From NCBI GenBank assembly GCA_025359065.1, contig JANYHM010000059.1:62001-126000 (forward strand): a stretch of 64,000 bases of DNA, in the 5' to 3' direction. Source of the DNA: Synechococcales cyanobacterium GL140_1_metabinner_5_sub. GTDB lineage: Bacteria > Cyanobacteriota > Cyanobacteriia > Cyanobacteriales > Chamaesiphonaceae. Made by a program: the position numbers and the translations under genes. Numbering within the stretch: position 1 is the stretch's first letter; the number at the start of each line of letters is the position of its first letter. Positions 16,606 through 25,704 of this stretch are shown here, piece after piece. The notes under the pieces were generated by a model. It saw only the letters and a list, made by a program, of their open reading frames with translations, did not search any database and was not told the origin of the DNA.

Positions 16606-18510
16606 TTACATTAATATCTCGATCTGGGATGCCCGATCAATTTTAATATCTAACTTACCATCAGAATTTTTTATAGGCTCTACATCAACTATCTTTATTT
16701 GTTTGTCTTTGAGATTTAGTAAGCTTCCTCCCCCTGGAATTTGATTAATTAAGCCTAAAGGCAATGTTACTCGCCCTGTTTGACGATCACTAATATAACC
16801 TTGTTCGTCAGGTTCTGAAATTTTTCGATCTAGCCATTTTGCCCTTAGATTAGAATGATTTAGCTGGTTTGTGATGAATAATCCCATTAATTCATTAGGT
16901 ACTAATATTGCTCCAGTAGAAATTGGTAGTTTCCATCTTTGTGCTGCATCCCTGAAGAAGTCAATGATTGCCTTTAATTGTTTGATTAAATCATCAGTTA
17001 AAATTATTTTTGGTTTTCTACCACTAAGAGAAGAAAAATTTGTTACGGCAGTTCTTCGATCAGATCCATTAATCAAAATTTGTGGACAAGCTTTTCCAAT
17101 CTCTTTGGTATTACGAAAACTTTCACTTAGTGTTCGGATGGTAGGTCTACAATCGATTTCTTGTTGAACAAAATTCCAGCAAAAAACTTTCTCATAAAGA
17201 GATTGAGAAGTATCAGCCGTCAAAAATAATCCTGATGGTTCAACCAATTTAACTAGTAATCTGAGTGCAGTAGGTGATAAATCTTGTGCTTCATCAATAA
17301 TTACGGCATTGTAAGGCTTCTTGCTTAAATTACTGACCTTCTCTAAAGCTTGTCTTCTTGACTGTTCGATGGTTGTATAACCAGAATTTTGTAATAAATT
17401 TTTCCATTCCTCATAGATGTCCCAAACTGCTCTGCGCAAATCTCGACGAAATGGCTCTCCTGCCGCAATTTTACTTTTTTCTTTATACTCGTCTGAATTG
17501 ACAATCCCTTTGGACTCAATCGTTTTGACAATTTCATTTAAAATAGATGATTCGCCTAGTTGCTTCAATTTATTTTGAATATTTGCATCAAACTGGTTAA
17601 TTCGCAATATCGATTGTAAACAAAGCCGAGATATTTCTTCAGTAGCTGTTGTCTTTCTACTTGCTTCGTTGCAATCAGCAACAATTTCATCAACTTTGCA
17701 GACCTTAACATCAAGTTGATCGAGTGAATCTGGCAGCAATTTTTCTAGCAGTTGTTTAAAATAATCAACTAATGTTTCTGTATGAGCAGTCAGTAAAATA
17801 TTTCTAACCCCTGACTCGACAAGCTTTTTTACTCGATAGATCGCTAAAATTGATTTCCCCGTACCTGGACCACCTTTAACTAAAATTGCATTATCACAAT
17901 CGAGATCTAGTATTCTTTTTTGCTCATCAGATAGGAACAGTAAAAATTTATCCAATTCTTCCGAATTACCTAAATTACCTGGGCTGACAACCTCATAATA
18001 AGTTTCTTCACTAACATCTTCTATCTTACGATCTAAGAGATCGATAATATTTAATATACACTCATCTGGTACTGGATGTTTTGAACAAAGTAGGCCATCT
18101 TCATTTTTTACTGAAAGAAGATAGTTGTGGTATTGTTCTGGAATTTTCCATTCACAGAGTTGCTCTTTAGATAGCAAATTTTGTGAGGTTAGATTGTCGC
18201 TTTCCTCTTGAGATGTCTCTTCTGATATCGATAAAACAGGCAGTTGATTGAGAAGTGACATATCTCTATATGTATGTCCATCTCGCCGGCGCAGATCGAG
18301 TAAGCATAAACAACCTGAATCGTCATATGTGTAAAAAAGTCGATACTTAATGGTTATACGTGTTCGCCAGAACCCGCCGCCTCTAATTCTGCACGCATCG
18401 CGTGGATGACGCTCTTCGATGTAAGCAATGACTTCAGGTAATTTTGTCCTGATTTCTGGTGACAACCATGACGAAGCCCTCAAAAATCGTTTAGTGGCTT
18501 TAATGCTCAT
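16606..18510 (-). CDS. RelE-like/UvrD-like superfamily 1 NTPase fusion, apparently lacking domain 2
   Basis: 634 residues from ATG at 18510 (GAGG just upstream; a GTG at 18549 is weaker). Residues 1-85 resemble a RelE/ParE-type toxin fold (IEERHPRDACRI, TRITIKYRLFYTYDD, LLDLRRRDGHTY). Residues 205-475 form an SF1 helicase 1A/1B core: Walker A GGPGTGKS (213-220), Walker B DEAQD (406-410), motif III-like TADTSQSLYE and motif IV LSESFRNTKEIG. Motifs V and VI (the KGLEF-type and VAxTR-type segments of domain 2) are not seen; the C-terminal 60 residues are short strands ending RASQIEILM. It may be an ATPase without translocase activity, or a truncated gene. Convergent with the FTR1 gene. Confidence 0.7.
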   Translation of the reverse strand: MSIKATKRFLRASSWLSPEIRTKLPEVIAYIEERHPRDACRIRGGGFWRTRITIKYRLFYTYDDSGCLCLLDLRRRDGHTYRDMSLLNQLPVLSISEETSQEESDNLTSQNLLSKEQLCEWKIPEQYHNYLLSVKNEDGLLCSKHPVPDECILNIIDLLDRKIEDVSEETYYEVVSPGNLGNSEELDKFLLFLSDEQKRILDLDCDNAILVKGGPGTGKSILAIYRVKKLVESGVRNILLTAHTETLVDYFKQLLEKLLPDSLDQLDVKVCKVDEIVADCNEASRKTTATEEISRLCLQSILRINQFDANIQNKLKQLGESSILNEIVKTIESKGIVNSDEYKEKSKIAAGEPFRRDLRRAVWDIYEEWKNLLQNSGYTTIEQSRRQALEKVSNLSKKPYNAVIIDEAQDLSPTALRLLVKLVEPSGLFLTADTSQSLYEKVFCWNFVQQEIDCRPTIRTLSESFRNTKEIGKACPQILINGSDRRTAVTNFSSLSGRKPKIILTDDLIKQLKAIIDFFRDAAQRWKLPISTGAILVPNELMGLFITNQLNHSNLRAKWLDRKISEPDEQGYISDRQTGRVTLPLGLINQIPGGGSLLNLKDKQIKIVDVEPIKNSDGKLDIKIDRASQIEILM

Positions 18511-18890
18511 ATATCCTCTACCTTGCCATTCTGTTGTGGTCAATAACACGATGTTACGATATACTCAACTTTTATCCATGAATCAAGATAAAATTAAGTG
18601 AAAATGAACCAGCCTGCATTATACATGAAGATACTAGCAAATCACCAAAAACTTTACCAGAAAAGCAATCTTGCGATTTGCCAGAAAAACAGTCTGTTTC
18701 TTGAGATGTCCTCGCGATCGGGACTTGGGCGATTTGAGAATAATGCAGGTTAGTTCGGTGGCAAATATTACTCAAGGGATCGGCTTCCTCACTGTCAATT
18801 ACCTGTCAGGCTTACCCTCGGCAACGATTTCCTTATTTACGATTGCTGCGTTAATCTCGATCGCTTATTCGTATTGAATTATTCCTAATT
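18511..18890. other. Intergenic region upstream of the IS30 remnant
   Basis: 380 nt between the NTPase gene start and the transposase remnant. It contains a short frame on the plus strand (18671-18877) that shows no family resemblance and lacks a convincing ribosome-binding site. An imperfect repeat around CCAGAAAA (18657 and 18679 areas) is visible. Probably decayed sequence at an insertion boundary. Confidence 0.4.
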
Positions 18891-19079
18891 TTGCAAAAAA
18901 TCGGCAATTGGTTCTTCAGTTCTTCCTATAAAGATGCAAGCTTCAAAACTATTAAACAAGAAAAATTTCAAAGGGTTATTGATTTGATAAACCACAGACC
19001 CAGGAAATTGCTTGATTATCGAACACCATATGAGGTACTTTGTACCGTATCAGTATATTATGTTGCACTTCCGATTTGA
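18891..19079 (+). pseudogene. IS30-family transposase, C-terminal remnant
   Basis: The frame 18951-19076 encodes SFKTIKQEKFQRVIDL, INHRPRKLLDYRTPYEVL and VALPI, the hallmark C-terminal end of IS30-family transposases (N-x-RPRKxLxYxTPxEV...VAL). Only about 55 residues of the usual 300-plus remain; the DDE core and N-terminal helix-turn-helix are missing, and the residues before SFKT no longer fit the family. No terminal inverted repeats are recognised. An old insertion left this scar between the NTPase and two-component genes. Confidence 0.75.
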
Positions 19080-19133
19080 ATTGGCAAATAGATCCATTTA
19101 AAGTAAAAAATAGTGATAACTGTCAGGTGTTGA

Positions 19134-19808
19134 ATGAGAATTCTCCTCGTAGAAGACGATGATCGAATTGCCGACCCTCTAGCTGAAGATTTACGCCATC
19201 AAAGTCATGCCGTGGATATTGCTGCTGATGGCTTAGCTGGTTGGGAATTTGCCCAAGCAGCAAATTATGACGTAATTTTACTCGATTGGATGCTGCCCAA
19301 ACTCGATGGGGTGCAACTCTGCCACCGATTGCGTCAAAGTGGCTGTCAAGCCTATATTTTATTATTAACCGCCAAAGATGCCACAGGTGATAAAGTGATT
19401 GGGCTAGACGCTGGAGCGGATGACTATTTGGTTAAACCTTTTGAAGTTGACGAATTAACAGCCAGAATTAGGGCTTTATCCCGTCGTCATCCGCTTTACC
19501 AATCTGTGGTATTGAAACATGAAAAAATCGAACTAAATCCTAGTACTCATAGTGTTACTTATGCTGAAATAGCATTAGAACTAACACCCAAGGAATATAC
19601 GCTAATAGAATATTTTCTTAGACATCCCACTCAAGTTATTTCTCGGGGAGCATTGCTAGACAAACTGTGGGAATTTGACCAAACATCTGGAGAGCAAACA
19701 ATTAAAACTCACTTAACCAACCTTCGACGTAAACTCAAGCAAGCTGGTTGTCAACAAGATATTATTGAAACAGTATATGGAGTTGGTTATCGACTTAGTA
19801 ACAGCTAA
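19134..19808 (+). CDS. OmpR-family response regulator
   Basis: 224 residues: receiver domain (1-115) with acidic pocket at E7-D8-D9, phospho-acceptor D51 (LLDWMLP) and K101 (VKPFE), then a winged-helix DNA-binding domain (ELTPKEYTLIEYFLRHP to GVGYRLS). The overall sequence resembles cyanobacterial RppA/NrsR-type regulators that respond to metals or redox, but the signal is not known here. Its histidine kinase starts 19 nt downstream, so the pair forms an operon. It may control the nearby COG4705, PAP2 or UppP genes. Confidence 0.88.
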   Translation: MRILLVEDDDRIADPLAEDLRHQSHAVDIAADGLAGWEFAQAANYDVILLDWMLPKLDGVQLCHRLRQSGCQAYILLLTAKDATGDKVIGLDAGADDYLVKPFEVDELTARIRALSRRHPLYQSVVLKHEKIELNPSTHSVTYAEIALELTPKEYTLIEYFLRHPTQVISRGALLDKLWEFDQTSGEQTIKTHLTNLRRKLKQAGCQQDIIETVYGVGYRLSNS

Positions 19809-19827
19809 TAGATAATTCATTTGAACT

Positions 19828-21078
19828 ATGTTTGATCGCTTGCGTTGGCAATTATTACTTTCATATTTAGGCGTATTTACAGCAATTCTGGGAGTATTTG
19901 CGATCGCGGTGCGGTTGGTATTTGGTTATAGTCTGCGTCACAGCTTGAGTGAAGAATTGATTATCTTGGCTAAGGTTGCGGCTACTCATGCCGAAATTAA
20001 AGACAATCAATTGATTGTTAGTGATGAGTTTACTGGAAGCACTGTAGCATTACCAGATAGCAAGTTTGAGTGGTTCGATCGCCAAAAAAAGTTAGTAGAT
20101 AAAGTCGGCAACTTAAATATCAACCTACCGCTGAATATTGATTCTCCAGTTCAATTCAATAAGTATCCAGGACGAAAACCAGATGAAACAATATCAGCAG
20201 TCGTCCCAATTATTCGTAACGATAATCGCCAACAAATTGGCTATGTGCGGATTACTCAATCTTTAGAATCACTTGATCGCACATTCCACCAGCTAGATAT
20301 TGGTTTAATTAGCGGGATGATACTTTCTCTAATAATTAGCGGTGGAGCGGGAATTTGGCTAACTCACAGAGCAATGAAGCCCGCAGTAACGAGTTACCAA
20401 AAATTGCAACAGTTTACCGCAGATGCCGCTCACGAACTACGCAGTCCCTTGATGGCAGTTAAAACTAATGCTCATACTGCACTCAAATATTCTGATGGCA
20501 TGAGATCGGGAGATCTAAAAAAGTTTAGGGCAATTGCTAGTGCAACAGAACAGATTATCACTCTCACCAAGGATTTATTGATCTTAGCTAGGGCAGAAAC
20601 CGATGTGGATAGTGCAATGGAGCAAATCGATCTAACTCTGCTACTACAGCAAATAGCTGCAAAATACCAACCCCAGATTGAGGCTAAATTCATAACATTA
20701 GAAGTAGCTATTCAACCTAGTTTGTGGCTTTATGGATGCAACAATAATCTTCATAGAGTGTTTATTAATTTACTGGAGAATGCGATTCACCATACACCAT
20801 CAGATAGAGAAATTAGAATTTTAGCCGAGCAAATTGAGAACCAGATTGAAATTGCTATTATCGACACTGGGGTAGGAATTGCTGCCGACGATTTAGAGCG
20901 AGTATTTGATAGGTTTTGGCGGGGAGATCGATCGCGTACCAGTTGGAAAGGTGGTTCAGGTTTGGGTTTGGCAATTGCTAAGTCAATCGTCGAGCAACAT
21001 TACGGATCGATCGATGTACAGAGTAAATTAGGAGCAGGAAGTAAGTTTACGATCAGATTACCTAGTCAGCAAAATTAA
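19828..21078 (+). CDS. Sensor histidine kinase
   Basis: 416 residues. Two membrane helices (about 10-34 and 158-178) enclose a 120-residue periplasmic sensor region with no recognisable ligand motif or His/Cys cluster. H202 in FTADAAHELRSPLMA is the phospho-accepting His; the ATPase domain shows the N box (INLLENAIHHT), G1 (DTGVGIA), F box (DRFWRGDRS) and G2 (GGSGLGLAI). Closest style is the RppB/NrsS class of cyanobacterial kinases that pairs with the regulator encoded upstream. It ends just before the convergent COG4705 gene. Confidence 0.88.
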   Translation: MFDRLRWQLLLSYLGVFTAILGVFAIAVRLVFGYSLRHSLSEELIILAKVAATHAEIKDNQLIVSDEFTGSTVALPDSKFEWFDRQKKLVDKVGNLNINLPLNIDSPVQFNKYPGRKPDETISAVVPIIRNDNRQQIGYVRITQSLESLDRTFHQLDIGLISGMILSLIISGGAGIWLTHRAMKPAVTSYQKLQQFTADAAHELRSPLMAVKTNAHTALKYSDGMRSGDLKKFRAIASATEQIITLTKDLLILARAETDVDSAMEQIDLTLLLQQIAAKYQPQIEAKFITLEVAIQPSLWLYGCNNNLHRVFINLLENAIHHTPSDREIRILAEQIENQIEIAIIDTGVGIAADDLERVFDRFWRGDRSRTSWKGGSGLGLAIAKSIVEQHYGSIDVQSKLGAGSKFTIRLPSQQN

Positions 21079-21095
21079 ATCCCTTCCTTTACTAT

Positions 21096-21860
21096 CTAGT
21101 CTATCGGCAATGATGCTGGTTTCTTCTGTTTAATGCTTAAGTAGATAATTAAACTAGTAATGATACAAAGAAAAATGATACTAGTACCGACTGTGCCTAA
21201 ACCATAACCACCGTTTTTAGGAGATTGAGATAGTAGATCGCCAATCGATGCTCCTAGCGGACGAGTTAAAATATAAGCTAGCCAAAATGCCAAAACTGCA
21301 TTCACTTTGAGGTAGTAATACCCAACGAATATAACTGCAATTGCCGCCCCAAATACCGGTACCGATCGAGCGTAGCCTAAATTTAGCCATTCTGCTAAAA
21401 AGTCTCCAGTTGCCGTACCTAGTGTAAAGGTAAGTAAAATAACTGTCCAATAAAATAGCTCTCTTTTTAACGAATTGATCGAGTGCATAGCCAGTGTTTT
21501 CTCACTTGCATACCAAAGCCCAAAAACAGCCACTAAAACAACACTAAAAATGATGTTAATCGCAACTAAACTAATCCCGAGTTCATCTACTAATCGATCT
21601 GTTACAAGTGTTCCCGTGATACTCATTAGTACAACAACGATCCAGTAACTAACAGGTACATATCGTTTTAATCTGAATTGATTGAAGAGAGCGAGTAATA
21701 ATATACCGCTCATAATATAAGATGTTCCACTCAAGCCGAGTTTAAGGTTTGTTGATAGATAATCTGCCCCGGTTTCACCTACTGTTGTTGCTAGTATCTT
21801 AATTATCCAGAATGAACCAATAACTTCTGGTACCCTGTTTGACAGATTATTTGTATTCAT
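21096..21860 (-). CDS. COG4705-family membrane protein (copy 2)
   Basis: 254 residues with about eight membrane helices arranged as repeats: each begins with a Gly-rich turn followed by Asp (KILATTVGETGADYL, FTLGTATGDFLAE, YILTRPLGASIGDLL). That G-x2-3-G-D pattern and size match COG4705, uncharacterised membrane-anchored proteins sometimes near metal-resistance genes. ATG at 21860 with AGGAG 8 nt upstream. It lies 14 nt after its paralogue and they are clearly co-transcribed. Function unknown; transport is possible from the conserved Asp and Glu in the helices. Confidence 0.75.
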   Translation of the reverse strand: MNTNNLSNRVPEVIGSFWIIKILATTVGETGADYLSTNLKLGLSGTSYIMSGILLLALFNQFRLKRYVPVSYWIVVVLMSITGTLVTDRLVDELGISLVAINIIFSVVLVAVFGLWYASEKTLAMHSINSLKRELFYWTVILLTFTLGTATGDFLAEWLNLGYARSVPVFGAAIAVIFVGYYYLKVNAVLAFWLAYILTRPLGASIGDLLSQSPKNGGYGLGTVGTSIIFLCIITSLIIYLSIKQKKPASLPID

Positions 21861-21874
21861 GATATTTCTCCTAC

Positions 21875-22666
21875 TTAATGTCCTTTTTTGGCTGGTTTTT
21901 GCGAAAATATAAACAGGCAGACTAAGATTGAGGCTAGTAGCACTGCCGATGCCGTGTAGCGGTTCAAATTCAGACCGCCTTTAGCGACGGGTTTATCTAG
22001 AAAGTCGCCGACAACCGCACCGAGCGGACGAGTCAGTATAAAAGCCACCCAAAATAGCAAGGTCTGAGAGATGTTTGTTTGGTAATAAGCAACTGCAACC
22101 GCCACTAACATCGTACCAAAGATGATCGCACTACCCTGATACCCCATACCCGCTGTATCGGCTGTCCAGTCACCAAGAGCAGTCCCCAAGGTTTGTGAAA
22201 ACATGATGACGATCCAATAAAACATTTCAGATTTCGGAGATTTCACCGTACTAACATCGATCGAACCAAGAGTGCGATACCAAATGAATAGTGATGCTAA
22301 TAACAAAATCACCAATATTGCCGTTCCACCCGTATAGCCAATACCCAGCGAACGATCGACGAAATCTGCCAGTGTTGTTCCTACTGTTGTTGTGGCAATA
22401 ATTGTCGTCCAATAAACTAGTGGATGAAATTTCTTCGCCATAATCTGAGCGATGACTGCAACTAGGAATATGCCTGCAAAGATGACAGTACTGATGAGAT
22501 AGCCGAGATTCATCGACATCGATAAGGCATCTCCGCCTGTTTCTCCAAGGGTTGTAGCTAGAATTTTGACGATCCAGAAGCTCAAGGTTACGGCGGGAAC
22601 CTTACTAAGAGCATCTTGCTGTTCTGTATTCGGTATTACTTTCATTTTTACTTTGATTGATGTCAA
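21875..22666 (-). CDS. COG4705-family membrane protein (copy 1)
   Basis: 263 residues, paralogue of the downstream gene with the same GETGGD, LGTALGD and RPLGAVVGD turns. A TTG start at 22666 has an excellent AAAGGA 5 nt upstream and is preferred over the ATG at 22645, which lacks one. Both copies keep the same acidic turns, so neither looks decayed. The tandem arrangement suggests duplication followed by possible heteromer formation. Diverges from the PAP2 gene. Confidence 0.75.
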   Translation of the reverse strand: MTSIKVKMKVIPNTEQQDALSKVPAVTLSFWIVKILATTLGETGGDALSMSMNLGYLISTVIFAGIFLVAVIAQIMAKKFHPLVYWTTIIATTTVGTTLADFVDRSLGIGYTGGTAILVILLLASLFIWYRTLGSIDVSTVKSPKSEMFYWIVIMFSQTLGTALGDWTADTAGMGYQGSAIIFGTMLVAVAVAYYQTNISQTLLFWVAFILTRPLGAVVGDFLDKPVAKGGLNLNRYTASAVLLASILVCLFIFSQKPAKKGH

Positions 22667-22837
22667 TATATCCTTTGAGTTGGAGAATCGAGCTATCGAT
22701 CCTCCAACTCAAGCTTTGTGTCATCGTATAGAGGAAAAGTCAAGAACTCGACAAGAGCTAAAATATGCTGCCTTTTCTAGTTCTTAACAATTTATGTATA
22801 AGATCAACCTGTTCGATCCAATTAAACTAATCTTGCC

Positions 22838-23482
22838 ATGCCAGATCTTCGCTCTAACCGCCAAAATTTAATTAATAGCCTGCGACAAGGAGTATGGCTG
22901 ATTGGATATCTGCTCATTCTCAGTATCGTGGCGTGGTTGTGTACTGAGGTGTGGGAGAAAGAAGTATTTAGCCTCGATCGATCTTTACTATTGTGGATTC
23001 ATCAATTTGCCAACTCTCAACTGGATGGCGTGATGCTATTTGTTACCGCTTTAGGCGATCCAGGGATGGTAATAACAGTCTTTATTAGTATAATCGTTTG
23101 GCTGGCGATGAAGCGACGGTATACTGATGCGATTAGATTTACTAGTGCTTGTACCGGTGGATTATTGATTAATCAAGTGATGAAGTTATTTTTCGCCAAA
23201 CCTCGCCCCGAATTATGGACGCGATTAATCAACGAACATTCCTTTTCTTTTCCGAGCGGTCATGCGGTTGGCTCGATGGTTGTTTATGGTTTTATTGCTT
23301 ATATATTAGCGAGAGAGTTACCTATTTATCAGAAATATATTTATGCTGTCGCCAGTATTTTAATTATCGCGATCGGCTTTAGTCGTTTGTATTTGGGGGT
23401 ACACTATCCCACTGATATTATTGCTGGATATGGTGTAGGCATATTGTGGCTGATTACTTGTTTAAAAGTAAAATTTAGTTAG
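22838..23482 (+). CDS. PAP2-family phosphatase (membrane)
   Basis: 214 residues with six membrane helices and the three-part lipid phosphatase signature: KLFFAKPRP (C1), FPSGHA (C2) and SRLYLGVHYPTD (C3), with catalytic His in C2 and C3. Such enzymes dephosphorylate undecaprenyl-PP, phosphatidic acid or PGP at the periplasmic face. A UppP of the unrelated BacA type lies 1.3 kb downstream, so both kinds of undecaprenyl-PP phosphatase are in this stretch. Exact substrate not determinable. Confidence 0.88.
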   Translation: MPDLRSNRQNLINSLRQGVWLIGYLLILSIVAWLCTEVWEKEVFSLDRSLLLWIHQFANSQLDGVMLFVTALGDPGMVITVFISIIVWLAMKRRYTDAIRFTSACTGGLLINQVMKLFFAKPRPELWTRLINEHSFSFPSGHAVGSMVVYGFIAYILARELPIYQKYIYAVASILIIAIGFSRLYLGVHYPTDIIAGYGVGILWLITCLKVKFS

Positions 23483-23495
23483 AGATTTCGTAAGG

Positions 23496-24131
23496 CTAAC
23501 CATGCGTCTGAAGGTCAGTTTTTGGTAGTTTAGCAGGGATCGCCTGCCCTTGGCTGGGTAAAGTTCCAGCCACCATAAATCCAATCCCGATCGCCGATAT
23601 TCCTAACCCGATATACCAAACCAATTTTTTTCGAGTTAGCGCAGATATGGCTCCCATTGAAATACCTACTTGTAAGGCAGTGACACTACGTGCAAATAGC
23701 TCATGATGTTCTAAATCTTCCTTTGCTTCTATTTGAAGCTTTTGGGCTTCTGTTTGAATCTCTTTTTGTTCTGAACTTAGTTTAGCGATCACACCTGTTG
23801 TTTCCGGTGGAATTGGCTTTTGCAGCGCTTTTAGTAGTGTGACATTTGCTGATTCAATATGCTGTTTTGTCGATTTTGCTTGATATTGTGACCAACTATC
23901 GCTAGATTTAATTTGTGCCAACATCCCTTCATTAGCATAGTAACCACCTTGCATCGCCGCGATTGCGGCTAATGTTGAGAGAATCGCCGTCGATAACCCG
24001 ATTAAATTTAGTGAATTCCGCTCTTTTTTTTCCTCAGCCTTTTCTTCGGCTAGCTCTTCTTTCATATCTTTGAGAGCCTCCAGTGTATCATCCTGCATTT
24101 CTACAGGTTCGCGACCTAAATCTTCTTCCAT
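23496..24131 (-). CDS. DUF4337-family membrane protein
   Basis: 211 residues, AAAGG upstream of ATG at 24131. An acidic, coiled-coil-prone N-terminus (about 10-40) is followed by a membrane helix (43-66), a helical soluble region with heptad spacing (about 75-145) and two C-terminal helices (about 150-195). This pattern and the YYANEGMLAQIKSSDSWSQYQAKSTK-type stretch (74-90 region) match DUF4337. Function unknown. Converges on the PAP2 gene with 13 nt between stops. Confidence 0.75.
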   Translation of the reverse strand: MEEDLGREPVEMQDDTLEALKDMKEELAEEKAEEKKERNSLNLIGLSTAILSTLAAIAAMQGGYYANEGMLAQIKSSDSWSQYQAKSTKQHIESANVTLLKALQKPIPPETTGVIAKLSSEQKEIQTEAQKLQIEAKEDLEHHELFARSVTALQVGISMGAISALTRKKLVWYIGLGISAIGIGFMVAGTLPSQGQAIPAKLPKTDLQTHG

Positions 24132-24183
24132 AATTATTACCTTTGCTCTAAGTGGATAGGGTGTGCAATTCTATCGATACTTG

Positions 24184-24218
24184 ATCGCTCGCATTATCAG
24201 GTAATGCGAGCGATTTTT
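24184..24218. repeat. Perfect 13-bp hairpin between two minus-strand genes
   Basis: 24184-24196 pairs perfectly with 24202-24214 around TCAGG. The T-run (24214-24218) follows on the plus strand, whereas both flanking genes are on the minus strand, so it would terminate transcription coming from the PAP2 side or act as an RNA-stability element in the minus-strand mRNA. Confidence 0.5.
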
Positions 24219-24227
24219 ACGGATAGA

Positions 24228-24488
24228 TTAGGTTTCTGAATTGTGCTGGCTGAATAGACCTTCAACAGCTCCCAACATACCGCCAGCACCCTCATTAACT
24301 TCAGAGTTAATGGCATTATTAGCCGCTAAATCGAGACCGGTTTTTAGCACTCCAGACAATGTTTCACCACCAGGGATGTGAGAGGCAACAGCATCGACGA
24401 CATTATTGATAACGCCATCCGCTGCGGTATCGATGCCAGCATCAGCAGCAAAAGCACCAGCTTGTTCGACAAAATTTGGATCTGACAT
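24228..24488 (-). CDS. Small hypothetical protein, Ala/Gly-rich
   Basis: 86 residues with GGAG 8 nt before ATG at 24488. Low-complexity sequence rich in Ala, Asn, Asp, Gly (FAADAGIDTAADGVINNVVDA), no signal peptide, and a possible amphipathic helix in the middle. Not assignable. Weakly reminiscent of small cyanobacterial/actinobacterial antitoxin-like or secreted peptides, but there is no motif. It shares orientation with the DUF4337 gene and the hairpin lies between them. Confidence 0.5.
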   Translation of the reverse strand: MSDPNFVEQAGAFAADAGIDTAADGVINNVVDAVASHIPGGETLSGVLKTGLDLAANNAINSEVNEGAGGMLGAVEGLFSQHNSET

Positions 24489-24783
24489 GACTATATCTCC
24501 AGATATATTGAGGTGTTTAGTGACTCTATATCAATCAGTTTTTCATAAACGATTTGTATAGATTTAATATTTTTTAGGCCGCAATTTATTGTAAAATCAA
24601 TTACTGCTAAGAATCAATATTTTAACATATCTTTTCAATTACAACGGGATAACCGTTGATGTCTGTGCGCATCAGTTAGTAATTATGGAGTGCGATCTCG
24701 ATATTAACGCCATCGAGCTGCTACTGCGATCAAGTAAAATCCAAATTCATATCATATCTCATAACATTTTTGCTATTTTACCT

Positions 24784-25668
24784 ATGAATTATTATTTAGC
24801 TACATCCGCACCAGAAACTATCGATTTAGGCTTCGTCCAATTAGGCTGGTTCAAAGTGTTAATTCTGGGAATAATCCAAGGAATCACCGAACTATTACCG
24901 ATCAGCAGCACAGCTCACATGCGGATCGTACCGAGTTTATTAGGCTGGCAAGATCCTGGTTCGGCATTCTCAGCAGCAATGCAGATGGCAAGTTTGGGTG
25001 CAGTTCTCTCTTACTTCTGGAAAGATATCAAAAGTTTGGTGGGGGGAACTGTTAGAGCGATCTCCGATGGCAATTATCAATCTAGAGATTTGCAACTGAC
25101 ACTAGGACTCATCATTGGAACGCTTCCACTGAGTATTTTTGGTATCCTGCTCAAGAAAAATCTCAACGCGCCAAATTCGCCCATGCGAGGGTTAATTGTC
25201 ATTGGGGTGGCTTGTATCGTGATGTCTTTGCTGCTGGCGATCGCCGAGCTTCGAGGTACCAGAGAGCGAGGATTTAGCAAGCTGACCCTCAAAGATGGCT
25301 TGTGGGTGGGTATCGCCCAAGCTCTAGCCCTAATTCCTGGCGTATCGCGATCGGGTTCGACACTCACGGCTGGTTTATTTCTGGGGATGGAGCGCGAAAC
25401 TGCCGCTAAGTTTTCTTTTTTGCTAGGATTGCCCGCAGTTACTTTAGCTGGTGCGGTTGAATTACACGCACTATTGCAAGCCGGACTCGATGCTAATGGC
25501 TGGTTTGTACTGATGGTTGGATTGGTTTCGGCTAGTATTTCCGCTTTTTTGGCTATTTATGGATTACTGAAATATTTAGAAAACCAGAGCACTTGGATTT
25601 TTGTCTGGTATCGATTAGCGATCGGTCTAATCTTGATTTTTGGCTCGTTACAAGGCTTCCTGCATTGA
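24784..25668 (+). CDS. uppP: Undecaprenyl-diphosphatase UppP (first copy)
   Basis: 294 residues from ATG at 24784; the longer frame to 24685 adds 33 residues that do not look like UppP. Integral membrane BacA/UppP family enzyme that recycles undecaprenyl-PP to the monophosphate carrier. Signatures: GITELLPISSTAHM in the first helix pair with catalytic Glu and Ser, and GVSRSGST in the second half. A second uppP is at 42131-43003 and the two differ considerably in sequence, so they are not a recent duplication. Neighbour genes here are envelope-related. Confidence 0.9.
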   Translation: MNYYLATSAPETIDLGFVQLGWFKVLILGIIQGITELLPISSTAHMRIVPSLLGWQDPGSAFSAAMQMASLGAVLSYFWKDIKSLVGGTVRAISDGNYQSRDLQLTLGLIIGTLPLSIFGILLKKNLNAPNSPMRGLIVIGVACIVMSLLLAIAELRGTRERGFSKLTLKDGLWVGIAQALALIPGVSRSGSTLTAGLFLGMERETAAKFSFLLGLPAVTLAGAVELHALLQAGLDANGWFVLMVGLVSASISAFLAIYGLLKYLENQSTWIFVWYRLAIGLILIFGSLQGFLH

Positions 25669-25704
25669 TTTCGATTAAAACAATCGTGCTTTGTGCGAAG
25701 CATG

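Noticed and set aside
18671-18877. Open frame of 68 codons next to the IS30 remnant
   Set aside because: No ribosome-binding site, no family resemblance and odd composition at the N-terminus; more likely decayed sequence.
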